A program made the position numbers and the translations under genes. Shown piece after piece: positions 1 to 6,513 of a stretch of DNA of 25,227 nt. The notes under the pieces are model-generated. The model was given only the letters and a program-made list of their open reading frames with translations. It made no database searches and had not been told where the DNA came from. Source of the stretch: an uncultured Methylobacillus sp. (GTDB lineage Bacteria; Pseudomonadota; Gammaproteobacteria; Burkholderiales; Methylophilaceae); contig CAMLDO010000030.1 of assembly GCA_946478865.1 (NCBI GenBank), positions 1-25,227 on the forward strand. The letters are read 5' to 3'. How positions within the stretch are numbered: the stretch's first letter is position 1; every line of letters begins with the position of its first letter.

Positions 1-59
1 ATTGTTATGATTCCATTCGCGCTCGCTCGGAAGTTCATGAGATCGAGTGCGATGACTAA
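1..59 (+). CDS. 3' end of an unrecognised cassette gene (partial)
   Basis: The third reading frame is open from the window edge to a TAA at 57-59. It reads as an ordinary charged protein tail ending in EIECDD. The stop codon lies inside the left end of the attC site that follows, the usual arrangement for the last codons of an integron cassette gene. Only about 18 codons are visible, so no function can be given. Frame 1 is also open (to 102) but would run through the attC hairpin, so it is less likely. Confidence 0.45.
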   Translation, partial: CYDSIRARSEVHEIECDD

Positions 60-113
60 TAATTCATTCAAGCCGAATTCGCTTCACGGCTTGGCTTAAT
101 TAAGGCGTTAGCG
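54..113 (+). repeat. attC recombination site (integron cassette, about 60 bp)
   Basis: The site runs from GACTAAT (R'' box) to GTTAGCG (R' box). The left arm has AATTCATTCAAGCCGAA and the right arm TTGGCTTAATTAAGGCG, so AAGCC-G-AA pairs with TT-GGCTT and leaves one extra G, as in the folded bottom strand of known attC sites. Layout and arm sequences closely resemble the attC of aadA-type cassettes. The outer boxes deviate slightly from RYYYAAC/GTTRRRY. It separates the partial gene to the left from the next cassette gene, whose ATG follows directly. Confidence 0.82.
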
Positions 114-590
114 ATGATTACATTCCACGTTTCTGCTAAGCATGTGAAGGCACAAAACCGCAAGGCGGTTTTTGCCATGATCGTCCTAGTCGGATTAGTA
201 ATCGGATGCATTTCACTGCTTTTGAAAGCCAAGGACATAGGTGGCATGATCTTTCCTGCTATTGGAATATTTCTCTTTGCTCCTTCTATTGGAAAAACTT
301 ACAGAACCATCAAAGAGGGTGCTACCTCGTACCCTATCGTTGAAATTGATAACTCAACCGGGAAACTCACTGTTAAGCACAAAGACATTAGTGTCGTTGT
401 CGATGTAGCGCAGAGCGCGAACCTCAGAGTCCAGTACAAGTCGGGGCGCTTAATGTCTGTGATAGTCAAAACATCTTCGGGTGAGATCATGCGATTTGAG
501 GGTTACGAAAACATGGAGGCACTTGTTTCGTTCCTGGAGTCCTTTACTCCAAAGGAAAATATAACCCATGCAAGCTTCTATCATCGCTAA
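114..590 (+). CDS. Cassette-encoded two-helix membrane protein, unknown function
   Basis: The product has 158 residues. Two hydrophobic segments at about residues 19-38 and 43-58 are followed by a soluble C-terminal region of about 100 residues with alternating beta-type stretches. This resembles small bacterial membrane proteins with a PH-like domain, but I recognise no family with certainty. The ATG comes immediately after the attC R' box, so there is almost no leader and no clear ribosome-binding site; translation may depend on upstream cassette transcripts. Codon use is AT-rich, unlike the chromosome to the right. The gene ends next to a second, shorter attC-like sequence. The coding call is fairly safe; the function is unknown. 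Confidence 0.7.
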   Translation: MITFHVSAKHVKAQNRKAVFAMIVLVGLVIGCISLLLKAKDIGGMIFPAIGIFLFAPSIGKTYRTIKEGATSYPIVEIDNSTGKLTVKHKDISVVVDVAQSANLRVQYKSGRLMSVIVKTSSGEIMRFEGYENMEALVSFLESFTPKENITHASFYHR

Positions 591-633
591 GCCTAAACGT
601 CCAGCGGGTGCCTCCTTAATTTGAACGTTAGAT
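591..633 (+). repeat. Short attC-like site
   Basis: It starts with GCCTAAAC directly after the stop codon of the preceding gene and ends with a perfect R' box, GTTAGAT, two bases before the next ATG. At about 43 bases it is shorter than usual functional attC sites, and the inner arms (CCAGCGGGTGCC on the left, TTAATTTGAACG on the right) pair poorly. It is either a minimal site or one that has lost part of its hairpin. Confidence 0.5.
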
Positions 634-634
634 T

Positions 635-952
635 ATGGGCATTCGTTACGTCTCATTTTTCTTAGTTTTACTTGCAGTAAGTGCATGCACATCGGATCAC
701 TCATTCAAAAATGAGCAAGAGTTCGCATCCTATGTATCTCACCTTGGGTTATCTGCACTAACTGTGCCGTCCGCAGTTTCCAAGATCAATACAGAGGGTT
801 TTAATTGCTATCCTCAGAAGAACACTCTCTACTGTATCCGTGAAGTAAAAGAGCTGGTGTGTAATCAAAAACAAATCATAAATTTGCCTTCACCAGAAAC
901 AAATCAATTGCCCTTGAAGGTATCAACTCATTTGGGATTGGTGTGCTTATGA
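635..952 (+). CDS. Cassette-encoded small lipoprotein, unknown function
   Basis: The product has 105 residues. A hydrophobic N-terminus ends in a lipobox-like LLAVSAC, with Cys18 as the predicted lipidation site, so it is probably exported and anchored in the outer or inner membrane. The mature part is about 88 residues with four further cysteines (FNCYP, LYCIRE, LVCNQ and the penultimate Cys), which could form disulphides in the periplasm. No known domain was recognised. The ATG lies two bases after an attC R' box. Its TGA overlaps the ATG of the VOC gene (ATGA at 949-952), so the two genes appear to travel as one two-gene cassette with coupled translation. Confidence 0.65.
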   Translation: MGIRYVSFFLVLLAVSACTSDHSFKNEQEFASYVSHLGLSALTVPSAVSKINTEGFNCYPQKNTLYCIREVKELVCNQKQIINLPSPETNQLPLKVSTHLGLVCL

Positions 953-1377
953 AACCACACATCACTGTAATCACCCTTGGCGTTGACGACCTGGAGTGTG
1001 CTGTTCACTTCTACCGTGACGGCCTCGGCCTAAAGACCGAAGGAATCATCGGCAAAGAGTTCGAATATGGCGCAGTTGCTTTTTTTGATCTGCAAGCTGG
1101 CTTGAAGCTAGCAGTCTGGCCTCGCAAGAGCATCGCACATGACTCGGGTCTTCCGCTGGCAGAGCGGAGCGCCACTGAATTCACGCTCGGGCACAACGTC
1201 GCTTCAAAAGCCGAGGTCGATGCCGTAATGAAGCAGGCAAAAGATGCCGGAGCCATAGTCGTTAAGCCCGCTCAAGATACGTTCTGGGGAGGCTATGCTG
1301 GCTATTTCCAGGACCCTGATGGGCATCTCTGGGAGGTCGTATGGAACCCGCAGCTATTGCCGCAAGATGAGGCATAA
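949..1377 (+). CDS. VOC-superfamily (glyoxalase/bleomycin-resistance fold) protein
   Basis: The product has 142 residues from the ATG at 949, which is preferred over an upstream GTG at 943 because of the ATGA overlap with the lipoprotein gene. Two beta-alpha-beta-beta-beta modules are evident. The N-terminal one begins HITVITLGVDDLECAVHFYRD-type with GLGL, and the C-terminal one ends with the signature GYFQDPDGHLWEVVWNP. His4 and the Glu of the final LWEVVW stretch fall where VOC metal ligands usually lie. VOC proteins bind metals or sequester small toxic molecules and are common cargo of integron cassettes. The substrate cannot be told from sequence. The TAA lies in an attC-like remnant. Confidence 0.85.
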   Translation: MKPHITVITLGVDDLECAVHFYRDGLGLKTEGIIGKEFEYGAVAFFDLQAGLKLAVWPRKSIAHDSGLPLAERSATEFTLGHNVASKAEVDAVMKQAKDAGAIVVKPAQDTFWGGYAGYFQDPDGHLWEVVWNPQLLPQDEA

Positions 1378-1408
1378 CAATTCATTCCAGCGGGGCTCTA
1401 TTAAGCGC
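1372..1408 (+). repeat. Degenerate attC remnant
   Basis: GCATAACAATTCATTCCAGC matches the left half of typical attC sites and is followed by CTATTAAGCGC, which resembles the right inner arm. The expected terminal GTTRRRY box is absent, since the sequence runs straight into the next ATG at 1409. It shares the CCAGCGGG core with the site at 591-633. It probably marks an old cassette junction that can no longer recombine. Confidence 0.45.
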
Positions 1409-1855
1409 ATGAGCCGTATGAACTTAATGTTTTGTGCCATTGCCAGCATTGGCTTTTTTGTTGTTGGGTTAGCAATTCGTCCTCCTGCACAATCTGATTT
1501 ATCAAGGTCGAATGCCTATATAACAGAGCTCCAACCAATCGGCTCGCGAGATTCCGTCACGTTCCGCACTGAAGATGGCCTTAGGTTACAGTGCATCCGT
1601 CAAGGGCGTGTTCAATGGAAATGTCCTGCTAAGGAGCTACAAAGGGCATTTAACGATAGCCTTGTTGTTGTGCTTTGGCATAATCACGATGAAATCTATC
1701 AAATCCAAAGCGAGGGAAAATTTTTGTTGTCTCTTGATAGGTGGTACCTGGAGAGCAACATCGTGTTTTGCCTTTCAGCATTTTGGTGTGGAATATTTTG
1801 TTACTTGGTCATTAGATACCGGGCACTCCGCCTAACGGCAGAGCCAGTTAGCTAA
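1409..1855 (+). CDS. Cassette-region membrane protein, unknown function
   Basis: The product has 148 residues from the ATG at 1409. The reading frame is open further upstream, but that part overlaps the VOC gene and the attC remnant. There is one transmembrane segment at about residues 5-23, an extracytoplasmic region of about 90 residues with a Cys pair (LQCIRQGRVQWKC), and a second hydrophobic segment at about 117-136 followed by basic residues. This gives both ends inside and a periplasmic middle domain. No family was recognised. The gene ends in a short attC-like hairpin that forms part of its last codons. Confidence 0.6.
   Translation: MSRMNLMFCAIASIGFFVVGLAIRPPAQSDLSRSNAYITELQPIGSRDSVTFRTEDGLRLQCIRQGRVQWKCPAKELQRAFNDSLVVVLWHNHDEIYQIQSEGKFLLSLDRWYLESNIVFCLSAFWCGIFCYLVIRYRALRLTAEPVS
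1830..1853 (+). repeat. Mini attC-like hairpin at a gene end
   Basis: GCCTAAC, a perfect RYYYAAC box, and GTTAGCT enclose GGC-AGA-GCC, giving a compact hairpin of only 24 bases that overlaps the last codons of the preceding gene. The outer boxes look like attC R'' and R' boxes with nearly all of the inner arms deleted. It is too short for a normal attC site. Confidence 0.35.
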
Positions 1856-1858
1856 TAC

Positions 1859-2229
1859 ATGAAGACTTTTATGAAGCTATCCTTAATTCTGACGCTTCCA
1901 ATCATTGGCTTGCTCTTGCTTTCTGGTGCCAAGGCCGAAGGCCTTCAAACTTTTGAGGCAGGCGCCTATCCCATCACCTCACGTATAGAAGCTATTAAAA
2001 AATCATTTCAGCCATTGAGCTTCGCCTTGCCACTGCAGATTTATCTCCAGAAGAAAGAAAGTTAAGAAGTTATTGTCTGATTGAATATTCTTCTGAAAAG
2101 AAACAGCTTGAAACGGAATATGAAGCAGGAAAACGAATTAGCCGGCTACCCGGAGTAATCTTTCTTGCAGGGCAGGCTGAGCATAATTGTCTACAGGGCT
2201 TAACTATTCCGGCAAGCGAATTGCACTAG
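1859..2229 (+). pseudogene. Exported small protein gene split by a frameshift at an A6 run
   Basis: The ATG-initiated frame (1859-2065, 68 codons) has a clear signal peptide (residues about 1-26, ending in GAKAEG) and then stops. From the run of six A at 1996-2001 the -1 frame is open to a TAG at 2227-2229. It reads as a plausible charged protein, with AIELRLATADLSPEERKL and then SYCLIEYSSEKKQLETEYEA. One extra A in the run would join the two into a protein of about 122 residues. This fits a single-base deletion, a sequencing error, or -1 slippage on AAAAAA. The family is unknown. Sequence near the 3' end (GCTTAACTATTCC, from 2198) resembles an attC left arm. Confidence 0.55.
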
Positions 2230-2261
2230 TGCAGCATCTTACTCAATGCCAAGTACCTATC

Positions 2262-2534
2262 ATGTCTCCTTGGTTATTACTCTCCCTGACATTCTTATTT
2301 GCCTACTTGGCATATGATGCATTGTCCCTGGCTCCCATAAATAAGGCTCTGCCATACTCCTTTATCTCCAAGCTCTGGAAGCAAGATTTATCTCATTTAC
2401 CCCTAAGCGATCAGGAACAAATAAAGCACCTTTCCAATCGCTACGGACTGGGTAATCTCAACCAGGTTGCGTGGCTCTTCATAGTTCTTGCTAGCGGTTG
2501 CGGCTTGGCCACCATCCTCGCTTTTCTCGAATAA
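2262..2534 (+). CDS. Small two-helix membrane protein, last gene of the AT-rich region
   Basis: The product has 90 residues from the ATG at 2262. The frame is open from a TTG at 2187, but that part overlaps the preceding gene and is not hydrophobic, so the later start is preferred. Hydrophobic segments lie at about residues 2-20 and 68-87, with a polar loop of about 45 residues between them containing KLWKQDLSHLPLSDQEQ. No family was recognised. The gene sits at the boundary between AT-rich cassette-like DNA and GC-rich chromosome and is followed by an intrinsic terminator. No ribosome-binding site stands out. Confidence 0.5.
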   Translation: MSPWLLLSLTFLFAYLAYDALSLAPINKALPYSFISKLWKQDLSHLPLSDQEQIKHLSNRYGLGNLNQVAWLFIVLASGCGLATILAFLE

Positions 2535-2561
2535 TCCCGCTTTAACAACTCAACCAACGGG

Positions 2562-2588
2562 GCTGGCCTGAACCTGCCAGCTTTTCAG
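2562..2588 (+). terminator. Intrinsic terminator closing the cassette-like region
   Basis: GCTGGC, an eight-base loop and GCCAGC are followed by TTTTCAGTTTGTTTT. The stem lies 27 bases after the last small gene. The bases just before it (GCTTTAACAACTCAACC) look like an attC left arm, so the hairpin may be a remodelled last attC site. Confidence 0.6.
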
Positions 2589-2615
2589 TTTGTTTTCAGC
2601 TTGGCTGCGTAAATT
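2582..2615 (+). promoter_or_regulatory. Direct-repeat box and -10 element upstream of the first PepSY gene
   Basis: TTTTCAG occurs at 2582-2588 and again at 2593-2599, an exact 11-base period. Ten bases later comes TAAATT (2610-2615), a plausible -10 hexamer. Tandem half-sites with a one-turn period just upstream of the -10 are the usual binding pattern of OmpR/PhoP-family response regulators. A PhoP-like regulator is encoded 2.3 kb away next to a second PepSY gene, so it is a natural candidate; this link is inference. Confidence 0.45.
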
Positions 2616-2648
2616 GAAGGCTCCTCAACGAGAAAAAGGAGTCACATC

Positions 2649-2954
2649 ATGAAACGCATTGCCATCCCCGCATTGATCGCCCTGTTCGCCGCCGCGCCTG
2701 CGCTGGCCGATGACGATATTCAGGAAATGGAAGCGCTGGCGAAGCAGCTCGGCTTTGTCACGCTGGAACAGGCCAAGGCCAAAGCGCTCGCGGCCAAGCC
2801 GGGCGTCGTTACCGATGCCGACCTCGACGACCGCGATTTCGGCAAGGGCTGGGATTACGAGTTCGAAATCGCCGATGCGGACGGCCACGAGTGGGAAGTC
2901 TACGTGGACGCGAAAAGCGGCGAAGTACGCAAGGTCAGCCGCGAATGGTTCTGA
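2649..2954 (+). CDS. Secreted PepSY-domain protein
   Basis: The product has 101 residues with a signal peptide ending at about residue 20 (APALADDD). The rest is a single PepSY domain: an N-terminal helix, then the beta hairpin GWDYEFEIADADG and WEVYVDAKSGEVRKV, the family signature. PepSY proteins are small periplasmic or membrane modules often encoded beside PhoP/PhoQ-type systems and thought to bind or inhibit partners. A good ribosome-binding site (AAAAAGGAG) precedes the ATG. Its C-terminal half resembles the PepSY protein at 5638-5961. A long perfect hairpin follows the stop codon. Confidence 0.85.
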   Translation: MKRIAIPALIALFAAAPALADDDIQEMEALAKQLGFVTLEQAKAKALAAKPGVVTDADLDDRDFGKGWDYEFEIADADGHEWEVYVDAKSGEVRKVSREWF

Positions 2955-2963
2955 CGCAATGAC

Positions 2964-2997
2964 GGGCCCTGTGCCGGTTAGCTCCGGCACAGGGCCC
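2964..2997. terminator. Long perfect hairpin after the PepSY gene
   Basis: A 14-base arm (GGGCCCTGTGCCGG) and its exact complement flank the loop TTAGCT. It lies ten bases after the stop codon. There is no long T tract, only CTGCCTTTCC, so it may work as a weak terminator or as an RNA 3'-end stabiliser. Confidence 0.6.
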
Positions 2998-3119
2998 GCT
3001 GCCTTTCCCGATGAAGGCAGGTAATGCAGTAATCCGGGCCGACTGAACTTGTCCGTACCATCGTTATTCTTACAGGCATGCACTATTCATCGGCTTCCGG
3101 TATTTCAAGGCGCATTTCG

Positions 3120-3623
3120 ATGCGCAAAATTTTGCTCGCTCTGGCTTGTGTTTCCGCCTTGGGAACGCCCTCCGCCAATTCGGCAGGCAACTCTATCCGT
3201 CCCGGCTTATGGGAAATTACGACGTCGTCGGATGTTTTACGGCTGGCTCAGATCGCGCCTGAAAGAGCGCAGGAACTCAAGAATCTGGCCGAGCAGTACG
3301 GCGTGGATATTTCCGGCATCCCCATGGGCGAAGCCTCCTCCCAGGTGTGCATCACTCCGGAAATGGCTGCCTCGGACAAGCCTCCTGCGCTTCATGACCC
3401 GGAATGGGGTTGCAACACCCAGAACGCGACCCGCAGCGGAAACCGATACCGCTACGATTTCGTCTGCTCAAGTGACCGACTGAGGGGCAAAGGAACGGCG
3501 GAAGGGACTTTTACGACACCGGAACGCTTTTTCGGACACACCCGCTTCAGTGGCGCAGCGCAGGGAATTCCTGTCGATGATCAGGCCGAGATCAGCGGCC
3601 GATGGGTAAATTCGAAATGCTGA
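3120..3623 (+). CDS. DUF3617-family exported protein
   Basis: The product has 167 residues from the ATG at 3120, which starts a proper signal peptide (residues 1-22, ending SANSAG); an in-frame ATG at 3078 would add a polar leader. The mature N-terminus carries the family signature RPGLWEIT. Downstream are Cys residues (QVCITPE, WGCNTQ, FVCSSD and the C-terminal Cys), which probably form disulphides in the periplasm. DUF3617 proteins are common in Proteobacteria and have no established function. The gene converges on the histidine kinase gene with only 15 bases between stop codons and no obvious terminator. Confidence 0.8.
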   Translation: MRKILLALACVSALGTPSANSAGNSIRPGLWEITTSSDVLRLAQIAPERAQELKNLAEQYGVDISGIPMGEASSQVCITPEMAASDKPPALHDPEWGCNTQNATRSGNRYRYDFVCSSDRLRGKGTAEGTFTTPERFFGHTRFSGAAQGIPVDDQAEISGRWVNSKC

Positions 3624-3638
3624 GCAAGAAACCGTGTT

Positions 3639-4973
3639 TTATCCGTCAGTTCGGTCGCGCCCGGTAAATACCACTTCCACCCGCAGCCCGCCAAGCGAGG
3701 CCGAGCGGCCGAAATCAAGATGGCCGCCGTAGCTTTCCACGATATCCCGCACGATCGCCAATCCAAGCCCGCTGCCGGGCTGGCTTTCGTCTGCGCGATA
3801 TCCGCGTGCGGTCAGCGCATCCAGTTCGTCACCGTTGCAGCCAGGGCCGTCATCCTCGACTACGAACCGCACGCCCTCCCCGCCGCTCACCGTAAGCGCC
3901 ACCTGCTTGCGGCACCACTTGCCAGCGTTATCGAGCAGATTGCCGAGCAGTTCCAGCAGATCCTCTCGGTCGCCGACGAAATGCGCGTCCGGAGAAATTT
4001 CCCAGGTAAAGCTCGCGCCCTTGTCGGCATGAACCATGCGCATGGTATGTACCAGCTGCGCGATCTCCTGCTCCAGGTCAATGCGTCGTCCTGGCCCGGT
4101 ATCACCCAGGAGGCGAGCACGCTTCAACTCGCGCTCGACGATGTCGCTCATGGCACCTGCCGTTGCGAGCAGCGATTTGCGCAACTCAGGTGAAGTGTCC
4201 GGCTGCTCGGCAAGCTGGTTGAGCAAGGTAAGGCGCGTTTTGAGTGCATGCGCGAGATTACCCAGCGCTTCGCGCGAGCGGCGGGTGCGGCGTGTCATGC
4301 CGTCCAGCAGGCGATTGAGTTCGTCGATGAGCGGCATGATTTCCGTGGGGCCGTGCGGTTCGACCCGCTCCGCCTCCCCTCTCCCGAGACGCACGAGGTT
4401 ATCGCGGATGCGGTCCAGCGGTTGCAGCGCCCCGCGCACGATAAGGTGCTGGATCAGCAGCAGCAAGGCCAGGCCGGCTGCGGATACGGCGGCATAGATT
4501 GCCTGGAAGCGCGCAAGTCCCTGCTGCATCACGGTAAGATCCTCGGCCACCAGCACGGTTACCGGCTGCCCTTCCTTCTCGAATCCCTGCACGGACGCCA
4601 ATAGAGGTTGCCGTTCCGGGCCAGTGAGACGCACCAGCCGCTCTTCTCCTACATTAACCGCTGGCACCGACAGCTCGGCATCCCACAGCGAACGCGACAA
4701 CAAGTGCTGCGTGCCTGAGACAACGACGTAGTAATGCCCGGAGAATGGGCGCTCGAACACGGCGCTGACCCGATTTGCGTCCAGGCTCATCGCTTTTGCC
4801 GGATCGAAGCGGACGCCTGCCAGCAGGCTTTCGCCTTCGTGCATGAGGCGGCGCGCGAACTGGTCCTCGGTAAGCTGGCGGATCGCCCAGGTAACGGCCA
4901 GCCACTGCAATGCGAGCAGCAACACGAGGCTCAGCACCAGCCCCCAACCGAGACGTCGGCGCAGCGAGATCAT
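3639..4973 (-). CDS. PhoQ-like sensor histidine kinase
   Basis: The product has 444 residues from the ATG at 4973, which overlaps the regulator's TGA as ATGA. Membrane segments at about 9-30 and 158-179 flank a periplasmic sensor of about 125 residues. A HAMP-like linker follows, then the dimerisation helix with the phospho-acceptor His242 in NLAHALKTRLTLL. The ATPase domain shows the N box (GNLLDNAGKW, about 344-353), G1 (EDDGPG, about 373-378) and G2 (GSGLGLA, about 400-406). The kinase autophosphorylates and passes phosphate to the upstream-encoded regulator. The usual H-box proline (KTPL) is Arg here, which is unusual. The sensed signal is unknown; a PhoQ-like ion or peptide signal is possible. 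Confidence 0.92.
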   Translation of the reverse strand: MISLRRRLGWGLVLSLVLLLALQWLAVTWAIRQLTEDQFARRLMHEGESLLAGVRFDPAKAMSLDANRVSAVFERPFSGHYYVVVSGTQHLLSRSLWDAELSVPAVNVGEERLVRLTGPERQPLLASVQGFEKEGQPVTVLVAEDLTVMQQGLARFQAIYAAVSAAGLALLLLIQHLIVRGALQPLDRIRDNLVRLGRGEAERVEPHGPTEIMPLIDELNRLLDGMTRRTRRSREALGNLAHALKTRLTLLNQLAEQPDTSPELRKSLLATAGAMSDIVERELKRARLLGDTGPGRRIDLEQEIAQLVHTMRMVHADKGASFTWEISPDAHFVGDREDLLELLGNLLDNAGKWCRKQVALTVSGGEGVRFVVEDDGPGCNGDELDALTARGYRADESQPGSGLGLAIVRDIVESYGGHLDFGRSASLGGLRVEVVFTGRDRTDG

Positions 4974-5638
4974 GCCGCACCATCCGTAAATACGTAGCCT
5001 TGTCCGCGGCGCGTCTGGATGCGTTCCAGCCCGATCTTCTGGCGCAGACGATTGATGTAGACCTCGATCACGTTGCTGTCCCGGTCCGCGTCGTATTCGT
5101 AGACGTGCTCGGTCAGGCGCGTCTTGGAAAGTACCTGCCCCGGATGCAGCATGAAGTAGCGCAGCAGGCGGAACTCTGTGCCAGTGAGCACACACTCCGC
5201 ACCGTCCGGCAATCGCACCAGCTGCTTGTCTTCGTCCAGCGTGAGTCCGTCGAAACTGAGCGCCCCAACTGCCGCGCCCTGACTGCGCTTCAGCACCGCG
5301 CCGATGCGCGCAAGCAACTCCTCGATCTGGAACGGCTTGCCGATATAATCGTCAGCGCCAGCCTTGAAGCCCTCGACCTTTTCCTGCCAGCTGCCGCGTG
5401 CAGTGAGCACCACTACCGGCAGGCGATTGCCGCGTCCGCGCCAGTTTGCCAACACCTGCAAACCCGGCCGCCTTGGCAAGCCGAGGTCGAGCACGGCAAG
5501 ATCATAGGGCTCGATATCGCCGAGCGCTTCGGCGTCGAGGCCATCGGTCGCGAGATCGACCGCATAACCTGCCTGTTGCAACGCAGTTTTGAGTTGCGGA
5601 CCGAGCTCCGGGTCGTCTTCCACCAGCAAGAGGCGCAT
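4970..5638 (-). CDS. OmpR/PhoP-family response regulator
   Basis: The product has 222 residues. The receiver domain has the acidic pair Glu7/Asp8-Asp9, phospho-acceptor Asp51 (VLDLGLP), Thr79 (VLTARG) and Lys101 (DDYIGKPF). The C-terminal winged helix has the expected LTGTEFRLLRYF and the end motif TRRGQGYVF. It is a DNA-binding regulator phosphorylated by the kinase encoded next to it. The ATG overlaps the stop of the PepSY gene (ATGA at 5635-5638 in mirror) and its own stop overlaps the kinase start, so all three genes are translationally coupled. Targets probably include its own operon and perhaps the PepSY gene at 2649. Confidence 0.95.
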   Translation of the reverse strand: MRLLLVEDDPELGPQLKTALQQAGYAVDLATDGLDAEALGDIEPYDLAVLDLGLPRRPGLQVLANWRGRGNRLPVVVLTARGSWQEKVEGFKAGADDYIGKPFQIEELLARIGAVLKRSQGAAVGALSFDGLTLDEDKQLVRLPDGAECVLTGTEFRLLRYFMLHPGQVLSKTRLTEHVYEYDADRDSNVIEVYINRLRQKIGLERIQTRRGQGYVFTDGAA

Positions 5639-5961
5639 CAGTCCTCACTTTCCAGCTTGATGAGCTTGGCGGTCTTGGCGTCGAGTTTCACTTCCCACAC
5701 CTGCCCGCGCGCGTCGAGAATTTCGATTTCGTAGACATAGCCCTTGCCCTTGCGCTCCAGCTCGCTTTCCAGCACTTCGCCCGGCTTGATCTTGCGCGCG
5801 GCGGCGACGATTTTTTCCAGCGGAAGAATCACCCCCGCCTCGCTCAACCGCTTGGCGACGGCCGGGCCTTCGTCGGCCTGCGCTGGGAACAAGGCAAGGC
5901 TGGCCGCACCGGCAAGCGCGGCAGCTACAAGAATGGAGGTAACTCGGTTGCGTGATTGCAT
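5638..5961 (-). CDS. Exported PepSY protein, first gene of the two-component operon
   Basis: The product has 107 residues with a signal peptide (about 1-29, ending FPAQADEG), followed by one PepSY domain with GYVYEIEILDARGQVWEV and KLDAKTAKLIKLE. Its 3' end overlaps the regulator gene. As a periplasmic PepSY protein co-transcribed with a PhoP/PhoQ-like pair, it may modulate the kinase's sensor domain. Such gene trios are common in Beta- and Gammaproteobacteria, but the mechanism is not established. It resembles the separate PepSY protein at 2649-2954, mostly in the beta-hairpin half. Confidence 0.88.
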   Translation of the reverse strand: MQSRNRVTSILVAAALAGAASLALFPAQADEGPAVAKRLSEAGVILPLEKIVAAARKIKPGEVLESELERKGKGYVYEIEILDARGQVWEVKLDAKTAKLIKLESED

Positions 5962-6003
5962 CGCCTGCTCCAGCGAGGCTCAATGATGCACGCAGTCTAA
6001 CGC

Positions 6004-6020
6004 AATCGAGATTAATCGAG
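6004..6020 (-). promoter_or_regulatory. Tandem repeat upstream of the PepSY two-component operon
   Basis: On the minus strand CTCGATT-AAT-CTCGATT gives two identical 7-base units with a 10-base period, followed 15 bases later by CATCAT, a possible -10. It covers the stop codon of the DUF934 gene. Tandem half-sites suit an OmpR-family regulator, so autoregulation is plausible, but the repeat differs from the TTTTCAG box at 2582. Confidence 0.3.
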
Positions 6021-6513
6021 GCTTAACGCGGGATCGGGATAGGCGGCCTGGTAGTGCTCGGTGTAGGCATGCAATGCAGCAAGCGCCTCAGCCGGATCAT
6101 GGCCGGGCTTGGGGACGAAGCTGTCGAAACCGCAGCGTGCAAGGTAGTGCACGGTATCGATGAGCACATCGCCGAGCGCGCGCAGCTCGCCCTGCCAACC
6201 GTACTCCTCGCGCAACATCCAGGCGAGCGAATAGCCACGCCCGTCGCCGTACTGCGGGAAATGCACTGCGAGAAATGCCACATCGCCGCGCTGAGCGAGT
6301 GTTTCGGCAGATACGCCCAGATCGGCCATGTCGGCATCGGTCGGCAGCACTATGCCGACGGGATGCTGCCTGGGTCGAGATTTCGGGCCATGCGCCTTCC
6401 ACACGGCCAGCGATACCATCCAGCCCGGCGCGTCCGGCGGCAAGCCTTCCGTCTCGCTCAGCCGCCAAATGTCGGGCTCCAGCCGCCCGTAACGAATCAT
6501 GCTTTGCTGCGCC

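Noticed and set aside
1575..1835. 86-codon overlapping plus-strand frame within the cassette region
   Set aside because: It lies wholly inside the better-supported membrane protein gene at 1409-1855 and has no start signal.
2625..3083. 152-codon minus-strand frame opposite the first PepSY gene
   Set aside because: It spans the perfect hairpin at 2964-2997 and is antisense to a signal-peptide protein of known domain.
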